Below are positions 56,716 through 64,000 of a stretch of DNA of 64,000 bases, one piece after another. Both the position numbers and the translations under genes were made by a program. Position 1 is the stretch's first letter; each line of letters starts with the position of its first letter. The DNA is from Yersinia rohdei ATCC 43380 (GTDB taxonomy: Bacteria; Pseudomonadota; Gammaproteobacteria; Enterobacterales; Enterobacteriaceae): assembly GCF_000173775.1 (NCBI RefSeq), contig NZ_ACCD01000001.1, positions 372,001-436,000 of the forward strand, written 5' to 3'. The notes under the pieces are model-generated. The model was not told the DNA's origin. It saw only the letters and a list, made by a program, of their open reading frames with translations, and searched no databases.

Positions 56716-58364
56716 TTTTTGGCCTTCTTAGGCTGAGGATCCTGACTTCCTGCGGCTTCAAATACTAGCGCATTGCTCTTCTCATTCAACGTCCGCAATA
56801 CGGGTTGTAACTCGCGCAATACCTGGTCTAACCGCTGCATATCACCCACCATTTTATTGTAAGCCGGTGAACCTGGCTGGAACCCTTTCATGCTGCGATT
56901 CAACTCATTTAGCGTCTTTTGTAGGTCTTTTGGCAGATCCTGCATTGCCGGACTGCTGGTAATCGCTGTCAGTGCTTCCAACGTTTTCTGCGTTTCATGC
57001 ATAGTTTGCTGGCTGGTGACCAGGGTTTTGGTAACTTCGCTAATCATTGGCTCTAATGGCAAATGGTTAATTTTATCCAGCGTTTGCATCACTTTCTGCT
57101 GAATTTGCGCCAAACCACCACTCACTGTTGGCAGCAATGGATATCCCGCCACTTGCAGCGGCCCTTTCCACGGTTTTGCATCTGGATAGAAATCCAAATC
57201 GATAAACAGTGCCCCGGTCAATAAGTTGCCTGATTTCAAAGAAGCCCGTAGCCCGCGCTCTTTGGCCGTCTTCAATATTTGTTCGAAATTGGCATCTGGG
57301 CCTAAGTCATTACGGAAGCGGCCAGGTTCAATACGAATGAGCACGGGGATACGGAAATCATTATCAACGCGTTGTTTCATACCAGGGGCAAAGAATGGCA
57401 CATCTCCGACAGTGCCCACGCGGATGCCGCGGAATTCTACTGGCGCGCCGGCCTGTAAACCACGAACCGAATCTGAGAAGAACAACAGGAAATCTTCATG
57501 CTCGGTGTACAACGAATTTTGAATGCTGCTGCGATTATCAAACAGCTTGAACTCAGCCTTATCTTGTGTGACTGGCTTGCCCGGATCTTCACCCTCCGGC
57601 ACATCAAAGCTGACACCACCACTTAATAATGTTGCCAGAGAGGCCATTTCTATCCGCATTCCTTGTGACGAAACATCAACAGCCACACCACTGACCTTCC
57701 AGAAGCGAACATTGGCCGTGACCAGACCGTCATAAGGCGCGCGAATAAATAACTGATAATGCATCAGGCGCGATTTAGCATCAAAGGTGCTGGTTTCCAC
57801 CGAGCCAACCTGATAACCACGGAACAAGACCGGGTCCCCTGAATTGAGTTGCCCGGCTTGTTCACTATCAAGCACAATTCGCAGCCCCTTGGCATCAGGT
57901 GATGCCAGCGGTGGAGAGTCCAGCAAGGTGAATTCATCTAATGCCCGGCCTTTGCTACCCGGTTGCAGTTCAATATAGGCACCAGAAAGCAACGTCCCAA
58001 GCCCGGAGACACCTTCACGACCAATCTGGGGCTTTACCACCCAGAAAGCAGTATCACTGTGCAATAAGGTATTCATGCCGGAATTTAACCGCGCCCGCAC
58101 AATCACATGGTTAAGGTCTTTACTGAGAGTGACCGCCTCAACAATGCCAACATCCACGCTACGGCTTTTTATTTTTGTTTTACCCGCTTCAATACCTTCA
58201 GCATTCAAAGTGATCATGACCACTTGTGGCCCCTGATGGCTAAAGTGATAAAACAGTATCCATGCACCAATCAGCACCGTGATAATCGGGATTATCCACA
58301 CTGGCGACCAGCGCTTAATTTTTTCAATTTCTGCCACACCCTGGCTGGGATTATTTTCCGTCAC
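56712..58364 (-). CDS. pqiB: PqiB, MCE-domain periplasm-spanning protein
   Basis: About 550 aa. One N-terminal transmembrane segment (SPVWIIPIITVLIGAWILFY), three MCE/MlaD domains (about 40-380) and a long C-terminal helix that builds the hollow tube linking inner and outer membranes. The GTG at 58364 has AAGGAG 7 nt upstream and aligns with E. coli PqiB; an in-frame ATG nine codons earlier lies deeper inside pqiA. Works with PqiA and PqiC in lipid transport or envelope integrity. Confidence 0.94.
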   Translation of the reverse strand: MTENNPSQGVAEIEKIKRWSPVWIIPIITVLIGAWILFYHFSHQGPQVVMITLNAEGIEAGKTKIKSRSVDVGIVEAVTLSKDLNHVIVRARLNSGMNTLLHSDTAFWVVKPQIGREGVSGLGTLLSGAYIELQPGSKGRALDEFTLLDSPPLASPDAKGLRIVLDSEQAGQLNSGDPVLFRGYQVGSVETSTFDAKSRLMHYQLFIRAPYDGLVTANVRFWKVSGVAVDVSSQGMRIEMASLATLLSGGVSFDVPEGEDPGKPVTQDKAEFKLFDNRSSIQNSLYTEHEDFLLFFSDSVRGLQAGAPVEFRGIRVGTVGDVPFFAPGMKQRVDNDFRIPVLIRIEPGRFRNDLGPDANFEQILKTAKERGLRASLKSGNLLTGALFIDLDFYPDAKPWKGPLQVAGYPLLPTVSGGLAQIQQKVMQTLDKINHLPLEPMISEVTKTLVTSQQTMHETQKTLEALTAITSSPAMQDLPKDLQKTLNELNRSMKGFQPGSPAYNKMVGDMQRLDQVLRELQPVLRTLNEKSNALVFEAAGSQDPQPKKAKK

Positions 58365-59646
58365 CTTGCGGCTCCTTTTGAGTTGTTTCATTTATTCGGT
58401 CCCAAGTTAACCGGGGATCGAAAGTTAATGCAGCAAACATGGTCAGGATCACTACCATAGCAAATAGCAGTGCACCAATCGCCGGATAAATACTCATCAA
58501 TTGCCCGATACGAACTAATGATGAAAGCACCGCAATAACAAAGACATCAATCATTGACCAACGACCAACAAACTCGACTATTTCGTAAATAAAATGCATG
58601 CGCTCGGGGTCAGATCTCCCCTTGCCTTTGGCATCCCAGCATAACCAGCCGATCGCCAACATTTTTAGCGATGGCACCATAATACTGGCAATAAAAATCA
58701 CCATCGCCACCGGATAAGAGCCTTCACTCCACAAGAAGATAACCCCAGCCAGAATGGTGGAATCCATTTGATTCCCCAAGCTTTCGGTAATCATAATTGG
58801 CAGTAGATTTGCTGGAATATACAACAAGATTGACGTGACTAATAATGCCATTGTCCATTGCAAACTATTGCGCCGGCGAATATAGCCATGAGTATGGCAA
58901 CGCGGGCACTCAACTTGGGACTGCGGCAAAATGGCGGTGCAGCCAGAGCAAGAGCGCAAACCTTGGCTTAACCCCGTGCGGCCAGCAATAAGTGACTGAG
59001 ATAAGGCTGGCGCAGGGGCAATATCCAGCCACATCCAATGGCGGTCAATGCATTGGAAAGCGCGCACTTGTAACAAGCAGAATAAACAATATGGAATAAA
59101 ACTGCTGCCAATGCCTATATCGCCATAGGCCATTAATTTGACAAAACTTACCAGTACACCGGCGAGGAAAATCTCAACCATGCACCAGGTTTTAAATTGA
59201 AATAATATTTTTGCTATAAATACTTTCCAGCGAACTGGCATGCGTACCCGCAAGCAAAGCAGAATAATGACCACCATGCAGAAAGCGGGGATTAACTGAA
59301 CCAATACCATAAATAACGTTGCCATACTGGCATAGTCATCGGCCACCATCACTTGGGGGATTTGAAACAGGGTTATCTCGCTGGTTATTCCCGCCACTCG
59401 CATCTTGACGAAGGGAAACATGTTCGCCAGCAATAACATGAATAAGGCGCTGAGCGCATAGCCGACTGGCCGCTTGCGTGGTTCATCCCACTTTACAGTT
59501 AGTGTCGTTTTACAACGCGGGCATACCGCTTTGGTGCCATAAGGCAGAGGAGGTAAAACCACTGACATATCGCATTGCCGGCACAAAATAACATCTCCTG
59601 ACTGCTCGGAGTGCTCGCCGTGCTCAGACTGGGTTACAGAACACAA
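58351..59646 (-). CDS. pqiA: PqiA inner-membrane protein
   Basis: About 431-aa polytopic protein (E. coli 417) with two PqiA modules, each beginning with a zinc-ribbon-like CxxC pair (ILCRQCDMSVVLP...AVCPRCKTT; SCSGCTAILPQSQVECPRC) followed by four helices. Start is assigned to TTG at 59646 because GAGGAG lies 7 nt upstream; the frame is open another 28 codons with no homology. Induced by paraquat in E. coli through SoxS; no soxbox was identified here. Confidence 0.92.
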   Translation of the reverse strand: MCSVTQSEHGEHSEQSGDVILCRQCDMSVVLPPLPYGTKAVCPRCKTTLTVKWDEPRKRPVGYALSALFMLLLANMFPFVKMRVAGITSEITLFQIPQVMVADDYASMATLFMVLVQLIPAFCMVVIILLCLRVRMPVRWKVFIAKILFQFKTWCMVEIFLAGVLVSFVKLMAYGDIGIGSSFIPYCLFCLLQVRAFQCIDRHWMWLDIAPAPALSQSLIAGRTGLSQGLRSCSGCTAILPQSQVECPRCHTHGYIRRRNSLQWTMALLVTSILLYIPANLLPIMITESLGNQMDSTILAGVIFLWSEGSYPVAMVIFIASIMVPSLKMLAIGWLCWDAKGKGRSDPERMHFIYEIVEFVGRWSMIDVFVIAVLSSLVRIGQLMSIYPAIGALLFAMVVILTMFAALTFDPRLTWDRINETTQKEPQGDGK

Positions 59647-59863
59647 TATTTCACTCCTCAATATCCTTGGTCTTTCCAGGTGCCGGTTGTTGGCCCATCC
59701 TTGGGCCTTGTCTCTATCGGGCCGCTGCAAGCAGCCTTCTTAGGTTTGAAAAGCAATTAAATATTATTGAGATAACTTTGTGCCATTTTATCTGTGGGCT
59801 ATATATAACAATAGACATAATTTTATATAGCACCTCATCTGATAAAACGGCAATTTACTATTT

Positions 59864-61777
59864 TTAGCCGTTTTTCTGCGCTTCCAGCTCTTCCCAGCGG
59901 CTAAACGCCACATCTAATGCCTGTTCAGCATCGGCCAGTGCTTTCAGCACCTGCTGTGTCTCTTCATGTGGGCGAGAGAAGAAATCGGCATTACTGACCT
60001 GAGCCTGTAAGCCACTGATTTCATTTTCCAGTTTTTCCAATTGTTGCGGCAATTGGTCTAACTCACGTTGCAGGTTATAGCTCAGCTTGCCCGGGCGCTT
60101 TGCCGCAGGTGCGCCACTTTTTACCGTGGCAGGCGCTTTGGTTTCTTCAACTTTAGCCGCCACCTGACGAATAGGTTTTGCCTCCGCGCGTTGCTGGTGA
60201 GCATCATAATAGCCCCCAACAAAGCTGCTGATTTGGCCATTGCCCTCAAAAATCCAGCACTCGGTCACTGAGTTATCAACAAATTGGCGGTCATGGCTGA
60301 CCAGTAATACCGTGCCCTGATAGCTATCAACCATTTCTTCCAACAGTTCCAGCGTTTCAACATCCAGGTCGTTGGTCGGTTCATCGAGGATCAGTAAGTT
60401 ACTTGGTTTCAGGAATAATTTAGCCAATAACAGACGGTTACGCTCACCACCAGACAAGGCTTTCACTGGCGTCATCGCCCGTTTCGGGTGGAACAAGAAA
60501 TCTTGCAAATAGCCCAGTACATGGCGCGAACGGCCATTGACCATCACTTCTTGCTTACCTTCAGCCAGGTTATCCATCACCGTGCGTTCTGGATCAAGTT
60601 CTGCACGATGCTGGTCAAAATAGGCCACTTCCAGTTTAGTGCCGCAATGCACTTTGCCGCTGTCTGCTTTAAGCTGACCGAGCATCAGTTTTAGCAAGGT
60701 CGTTTTACCGCAACCATTCGGCCCCACCAGCGCAATTTTGTCGCCGCGCTGCACTTGAGTCGTGAAATCTTTTACCAGCACTTTGCCATCAACCTGATAA
60801 TTAACATCTTCCAGATCAAAGACAATTTTGCCTGAGCGCACGGTTTCTTCCACTTGCATCTTGGCGGTGCCCATCACTTCACGGCGCTCTGAACGCTCCA
60901 TGCGCAATGCTTTCAGGGCACGAACACGGCCCTCATTACGGGTGCGTCGTGCTTTGATGCCTTGGCGGATCCACACTTCTTCTTGCGCCAGTTTGCGGTC
61001 AAATTCAGCATTTTGCAGTTCTTCAACCCGCAGCGCTTCTTCTTTGCTGGCAAGATACAATTCGTAGTTACCCGGCCATGACACCAATTTACCGCGATCG
61101 AGATCGACAATACGGGTTGCCATTGAACGGATAAAGGAACGGTCATGGGAAATAAAGACAATACTGCCCTGGAATTCTTTCAAGAAGCCTTCCAGCCAGT
61201 TAATGGTTTCAATATCCAAATGGTTGGTCGGTTCATCCAACAACAACACTTTTGGTGAACTCACCAGCGCGCGACCTAATGCCGCTTTACGCAACCAACC
61301 ACCAGACAGAGATGAAAGTTCCGCATCTGCCGATAAACCTAACTGCACCAGCACTTCTTGAATACGGCTGTCTAATTGCCATAATCCTTGATGATCTAGG
61401 ATTTCCTGCAATGCTGCCAGCCGATTGAGGTTCCTCTCGCTCGGGTCAAGTTCAACCTGATGCAAGGTGGCATGATAAGCTTTCAGATGCTCAGCTTGTT
61501 CTTGTACACCTTCGGCGACAAAGTCAAACACGGTTCCGGCCACATTACGCGGTGGATCCTGTTGCAAACGCGCAACAATCAAATCTTGCTCATAAATGAT
61601 ACGGCCATCATCCAGCGGAACTTCTTTACTCAGAATTTTCAGCAAGGTGGATTTACCCGCGCCATTGCGGCCCACCAGACAAACGCGCTCGTTTGCCTCA
61701 ATATGCAATTCAGTATTATCTAATAAAGGCGCATCGCTGAACGACAGCCAGGCACCGGACATGCTAATTAACGACAT
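59864..61777 (-). CDS. uup: ABC-F ATPase Uup
   Basis: About 637-aa cytosolic ABC-F protein (E. coli 635) with two nucleotide-binding domains: Walker A GRNGAGKSTLL and GPNGCGKTTLL, signatures LSGGWLRKAALGR and LSGGERNRLLLAK, Walker B LLLDEPTNHLD and LLILDEPTNDLD. An interdomain linker (about 240-300) and a C-terminal coiled coil (about 560-637) complete it. Involved in ribosome function and precise excision of transposons in E. coli. ATG at 61777 gives the family N-terminus; it is 5 bp after rlmL. Confidence 0.96.
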   Translation of the reverse strand: MSLISMSGAWLSFSDAPLLDNTELHIEANERVCLVGRNGAGKSTLLKILSKEVPLDDGRIIYEQDLIVARLQQDPPRNVAGTVFDFVAEGVQEQAEHLKAYHATLHQVELDPSERNLNRLAALQEILDHQGLWQLDSRIQEVLVQLGLSADAELSSLSGGWLRKAALGRALVSSPKVLLLDEPTNHLDIETINWLEGFLKEFQGSIVFISHDRSFIRSMATRIVDLDRGKLVSWPGNYELYLASKEEALRVEELQNAEFDRKLAQEEVWIRQGIKARRTRNEGRVRALKALRMERSERREVMGTAKMQVEETVRSGKIVFDLEDVNYQVDGKVLVKDFTTQVQRGDKIALVGPNGCGKTTLLKLMLGQLKADSGKVHCGTKLEVAYFDQHRAELDPERTVMDNLAEGKQEVMVNGRSRHVLGYLQDFLFHPKRAMTPVKALSGGERNRLLLAKLFLKPSNLLILDEPTNDLDVETLELLEEMVDSYQGTVLLVSHDRQFVDNSVTECWIFEGNGQISSFVGGYYDAHQQRAEAKPIRQVAAKVEETKAPATVKSGAPAAKRPGKLSYNLQRELDQLPQQLEKLENEISGLQAQVSNADFFSRPHEETQQVLKALADAEQALDVAFSRWEELEAQKNG

Positions 61778-61782
61778 AGTTT

Positions 61783-63903
61783 TTACTTTTCCTCGCGGCT
61801 GTGTGTAACCAGCCAACAATTGTGGATCTGACGATTACGGGCAAAGTCTTCAGATTGCGTTTGCGCGGTTATTTCTTTTGCTTCCAGCCCCAACGCGGCT
61901 ATACCGGCCAAATCCATCTGGAAACCGCGCTTATTGTTAGAGAACATGATTGTCCCCTGGCGGCGCAGTAACCGTTTCAGTTCTTTCATCAGCACCAAAT
62001 GATCGCGCTGAACATCAAAGGTGGTCTCCATACGCTTGGAGTTAGAGAACGTCGGTGGATCGATAAAGATCACATCGAATTGCTCATCAGTGTTGCTAAG
62101 CCAAGATAAACAATCAGCTTGAATCAAGCGGTGTTGCCCGCCCGTTAAGCCATTAACCCGCAGGTTTTTCTCGGCCCACTCCAGATAAGTACGCGACATA
62201 TCGACCGTGGTCGTACTGCGTGCGCCCCCCAGCCCTGCATGAACACTGGCAGTACCGGTATAAGCAAACAGGTTAAGGAAATCTTTACCCTGACTCATTT
62301 TACCTAGCATCTGACGTGCAAGGCGGTGGTCAAGGAATAAACCAGTATCGAGGTAATCAGTCAGGTTAACCCATAGCTTGGCGTTATATTCATTCACCAG
62401 CAGGAATTCACCTTTCTGTGCCAATTTCTCGTATTGGTTTTTACCTTTCTGGCGCTCGCGCGTTTTCAACACCAACTGATTAGAAGGCAACTCCAACACT
62501 GCCAGAGTGGCATTAATCACATCAAACAAGCGCTGACGCGCTTTTTGTGCATCAATTGTTTTAGGCGGGGCATATTCCTGCACCACGACTTTGCTACCAT
62601 AACGATCGACTGCTACGTTGTAATCTGGCAAATCAGCATCATACAAACGATAGCATTCGATACCCTGCTGTTTTGCCCACTTATCCAGCTTTTTCACGTT
62701 TTTTCGCAGGCGATTGGCATAATCCTCTGCCACCTGAACACCACTCGCACCCAGTGGATTCGCCGCTAACTGATAGTTTTTCTGTACACAATCTAGCGGG
62801 CCATTCTTAGCTTTAAATTCGCGTTCGGCGCGCAATTGTAAGCAGCTCAGCAATTCTGGAGAAGCACTGAACAGTGACAAGCGCCAGCCTCCGAAATGGC
62901 TTTTCATGATGCGGCCCAGCATATTATGCAGTGCAATCAAGGCCGGTTCACTTTCTAGTCGCTCACCATAAGGTGGGTTACTAATCACTGTACCTACCGG
63001 CCCTTCCGGTAATGGATTCACCAGCTTACTGACATCATTAGCATTAAAAGTAATGAGTTCTGAGACCCCAGCACGGCGGGCGTTGGCGCGCGCCATTTCA
63101 ATCACTCGGCGGTCAATATCTGAACCAAAGAAGCGGGACGCCGTCTCTTGCAGACCACGACGAGCACGTACTTGCGCCTCGGTAGTCAATTCACGCCAAA
63201 GCTCTTCGTTAAATGCATTCCAGGCGGTAAAGCCCCAATGTCCGCGATGCAAGCCCGGTGCACGATCAGATGCCATCATCGCGGCCTCTATCAGCAAAGT
63301 CCCGGAGCCACACATAGGGTCAACCATTGGCGTGCCTAACTGCCAACCAGAACGCTGAATAATGGCTGCCGCCAGGTTTTCTTTCAACGGAGCCTGACCG
63401 GTCAGGTCACGATAACCGCGCTGATGCAGCCCCTCACCGCTAAGATCGAGCGCCACACTGGCCATATCGCGTTGCAAAAATACATTTACCCGGATATCCG
63501 GTTGCTGTTTTGCCACTGTCGGGCGCTGATCCAGCTTGCGGGTAAAGCAATCCACGATGGCATCTTTAACTTTTAATGCACCATACTGACTGTTACGGAT
63601 TTCCTCATTCACACCGCTAAAATGCACGGCAAAGGTTTTATCCACACCAAAAATTGATGTCCAGTCAATTGCCTGCACCCCAAGGTACAAGTCTAAGTCA
63701 CTGTAAACTTTGAATTCGTTGAGCGGTAGCAAGATGCGTGAAGCCAGTCGACTCCACAGCAGGCTTTGGTACATGAGTCGATCGTCGCCCTGAAAATGTA
63801 CCCCACCCTGTACTATTTTACAGTCGTGAGCGCCCAGCGCTTCGAGTTCGCTTTTTAACAGTTCTTCCAGTCCACGCGCCGTGCTGGCAAACAGAGAGTT
63901 CAT
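61783..63903 (-). CDS. rlmL: 23S rRNA m2G2445/m7G2069 methyltransferase RlmKL
   Basis: 706-aa bifunctional enzyme (E. coli RlmL/RlmKL 702). The N-terminal half has a THUMP domain (about 45-155) and a Rossmann domain with [15 protein letters not shown] and the NPPYGERL motif (m2G). The C-terminal half has a second methyltransferase domain with [20 protein letters not shown] and [14 protein letters not shown] (m7G). Forms an operon with uup and probably pqiABC. Confidence 0.96.
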   Translation of the reverse strand: MNSLFASTARGLEELLKSELEALGAHDCKIVQGGVHFQGDDRLMYQSLLWSRLASRILLPLNEFKVYSDLDLYLGVQAIDWTSIFGVDKTFAVHFSGVNEEIRNSQYGALKVKDAIVDCFTRKLDQRPTVAKQQPDIRVNVFLQRDMASVALDLSGEGLHQRGYRDLTGQAPLKENLAAAIIQRSGWQLGTPMVDPMCGSGTLLIEAAMMASDRAPGLHRGHWGFTAWNAFNEELWRELTTEAQVRARRGLQETASRFFGSDIDRRVIEMARANARRAGVSELITFNANDVSKLVNPLPEGPVGTVISNPPYGERLESEPALIALHNMLGRIMKSHFGGWRLSLFSASPELLSCLQLRAEREFKAKNGPLDCVQKNYQLAANPLGASGVQVAEDYANRLRKNVKKLDKWAKQQGIECYRLYDADLPDYNVAVDRYGSKVVVQEYAPPKTIDAQKARQRLFDVINATLAVLELPSNQLVLKTRERQKGKNQYEKLAQKGEFLLVNEYNAKLWVNLTDYLDTGLFLDHRLARQMLGKMSQGKDFLNLFAYTGTASVHAGLGGARSTTTVDMSRTYLEWAEKNLRVNGLTGGQHRLIQADCLSWLSNTDEQFDVIFIDPPTFSNSKRMETTFDVQRDHLVLMKELKRLLRRQGTIMFSNNKRGFQMDLAGIAALGLEAKEITAQTQSEDFARNRQIHNCWLVTHSREEK

Positions 63904-64000
63904 ATCGCACTATCACCAAAAAGAAAATTGTTGCGCATTATAGCTAATCCCAGCAGCTTGTCATAAAGTTGCTCTCTCTAATTTAATACTCGCACGGAGA
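63904..64000. other. Right-edge intergenic sequence
   Basis: Last 97 bp, the promoter side of rlmL. Nothing else can be supported before the window ends. Confidence 0.4.

Noticed and set aside
1-64000. CRISPR arrays, insertion sequences, integrases or complete prophage
   Set aside because: No regularly spaced repeats, transposase or integrase reading frames were seen anywhere in the window; only ERIC-type repeats and one possible phage-RNA remnant.

Overview
The window is a 64 kb chromosomal segment of an enteric gammaproteobacterium, almost certainly a Yersinia of the Y. enterocolitica lineage. The evidence is a YenI/YenR-type quorum-sensing pair (convergent, overlapping 3' ends), ERIC-type repeats of the Yersinia kind, lpxP in the slot that E. 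coli uses for lpxL, and long gene blocks in E. coli-like order.

Layout. (1) 1-3000: tqsA and trhO. (2) 3.1-10.6 kb: tetrathionate respiration, ttrBCA on the minus strand divergent from the two-component genes ttrSR. (3) 10.8-22.3 kb: envelope genes lpxP, a DoxX-family gene, mdtG, a POT peptide transporter, a VOC gene, yceK, opgHG and opgC. This follows the E. coli block opgC/opgGH-yceK-mdtG-lpxL-trhO, with ttr inserted. (4) 22.5-26.4 kb: a small unknown gene, nhaP2, a PhnB-like VOC gene and a DMT transporter. (5) 26.5-28.1 kb: yenI/yenR. (6) 28.1-37.3 kb: a complete nitrite-to-ammonia (Nrf) cluster nrfABCDE-(thioredoxin)-FG on the minus strand, set in unusually long non-coding flanks. (7) 37.6-53.5 kb: serT tRNA and the conserved block tusE-yccX-rlmI-hspQ-yccU-csgI-mgsA-helD-yccF-yccS-sxy-sulA-ompA-matP-ycbZ-fabA. 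(8) 53.6-55.4 kb: an inserted HxlR regulator with a second FabF-like synthase. (9) 55.4-63.9 kb: ERIC repeats, rmf, pqiCBA, uup, rlmL.

How the genes work together. Two anaerobic respiratory systems (tetrathionate and nitrite) lie about 20 kb apart, and each has FNR-like sites nearby. Envelope functions dominate the rest: lipid A acylation, osmoregulated periplasmic glucans, OmpA, PqiABC lipid transport and unsaturated fatty acid synthesis.

Most notable observation. Two short intergenic elements (about 28780-28837 and 37217-37274) flank the nrf cluster. Both carry the seed of the Hfq-dependent small RNA ArcZ (TTTCCCTGGTGTTGGC; 16/16 and 15/16, compared from memory). Each is followed by a second TTGGCA motif, a strong intrinsic terminator and a T-run, and both would make RNAs of about 58 nt, the size of processed ArcZ. 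Both have a similar FNR-like box 58-59 bp upstream of the seed. A third 13-nt copy of the seed core occurs on the opposite strand at 28374-28386. These look like a family of ArcZ-seed small RNAs that may respond to anaerobiosis. No search could be run to confirm this.
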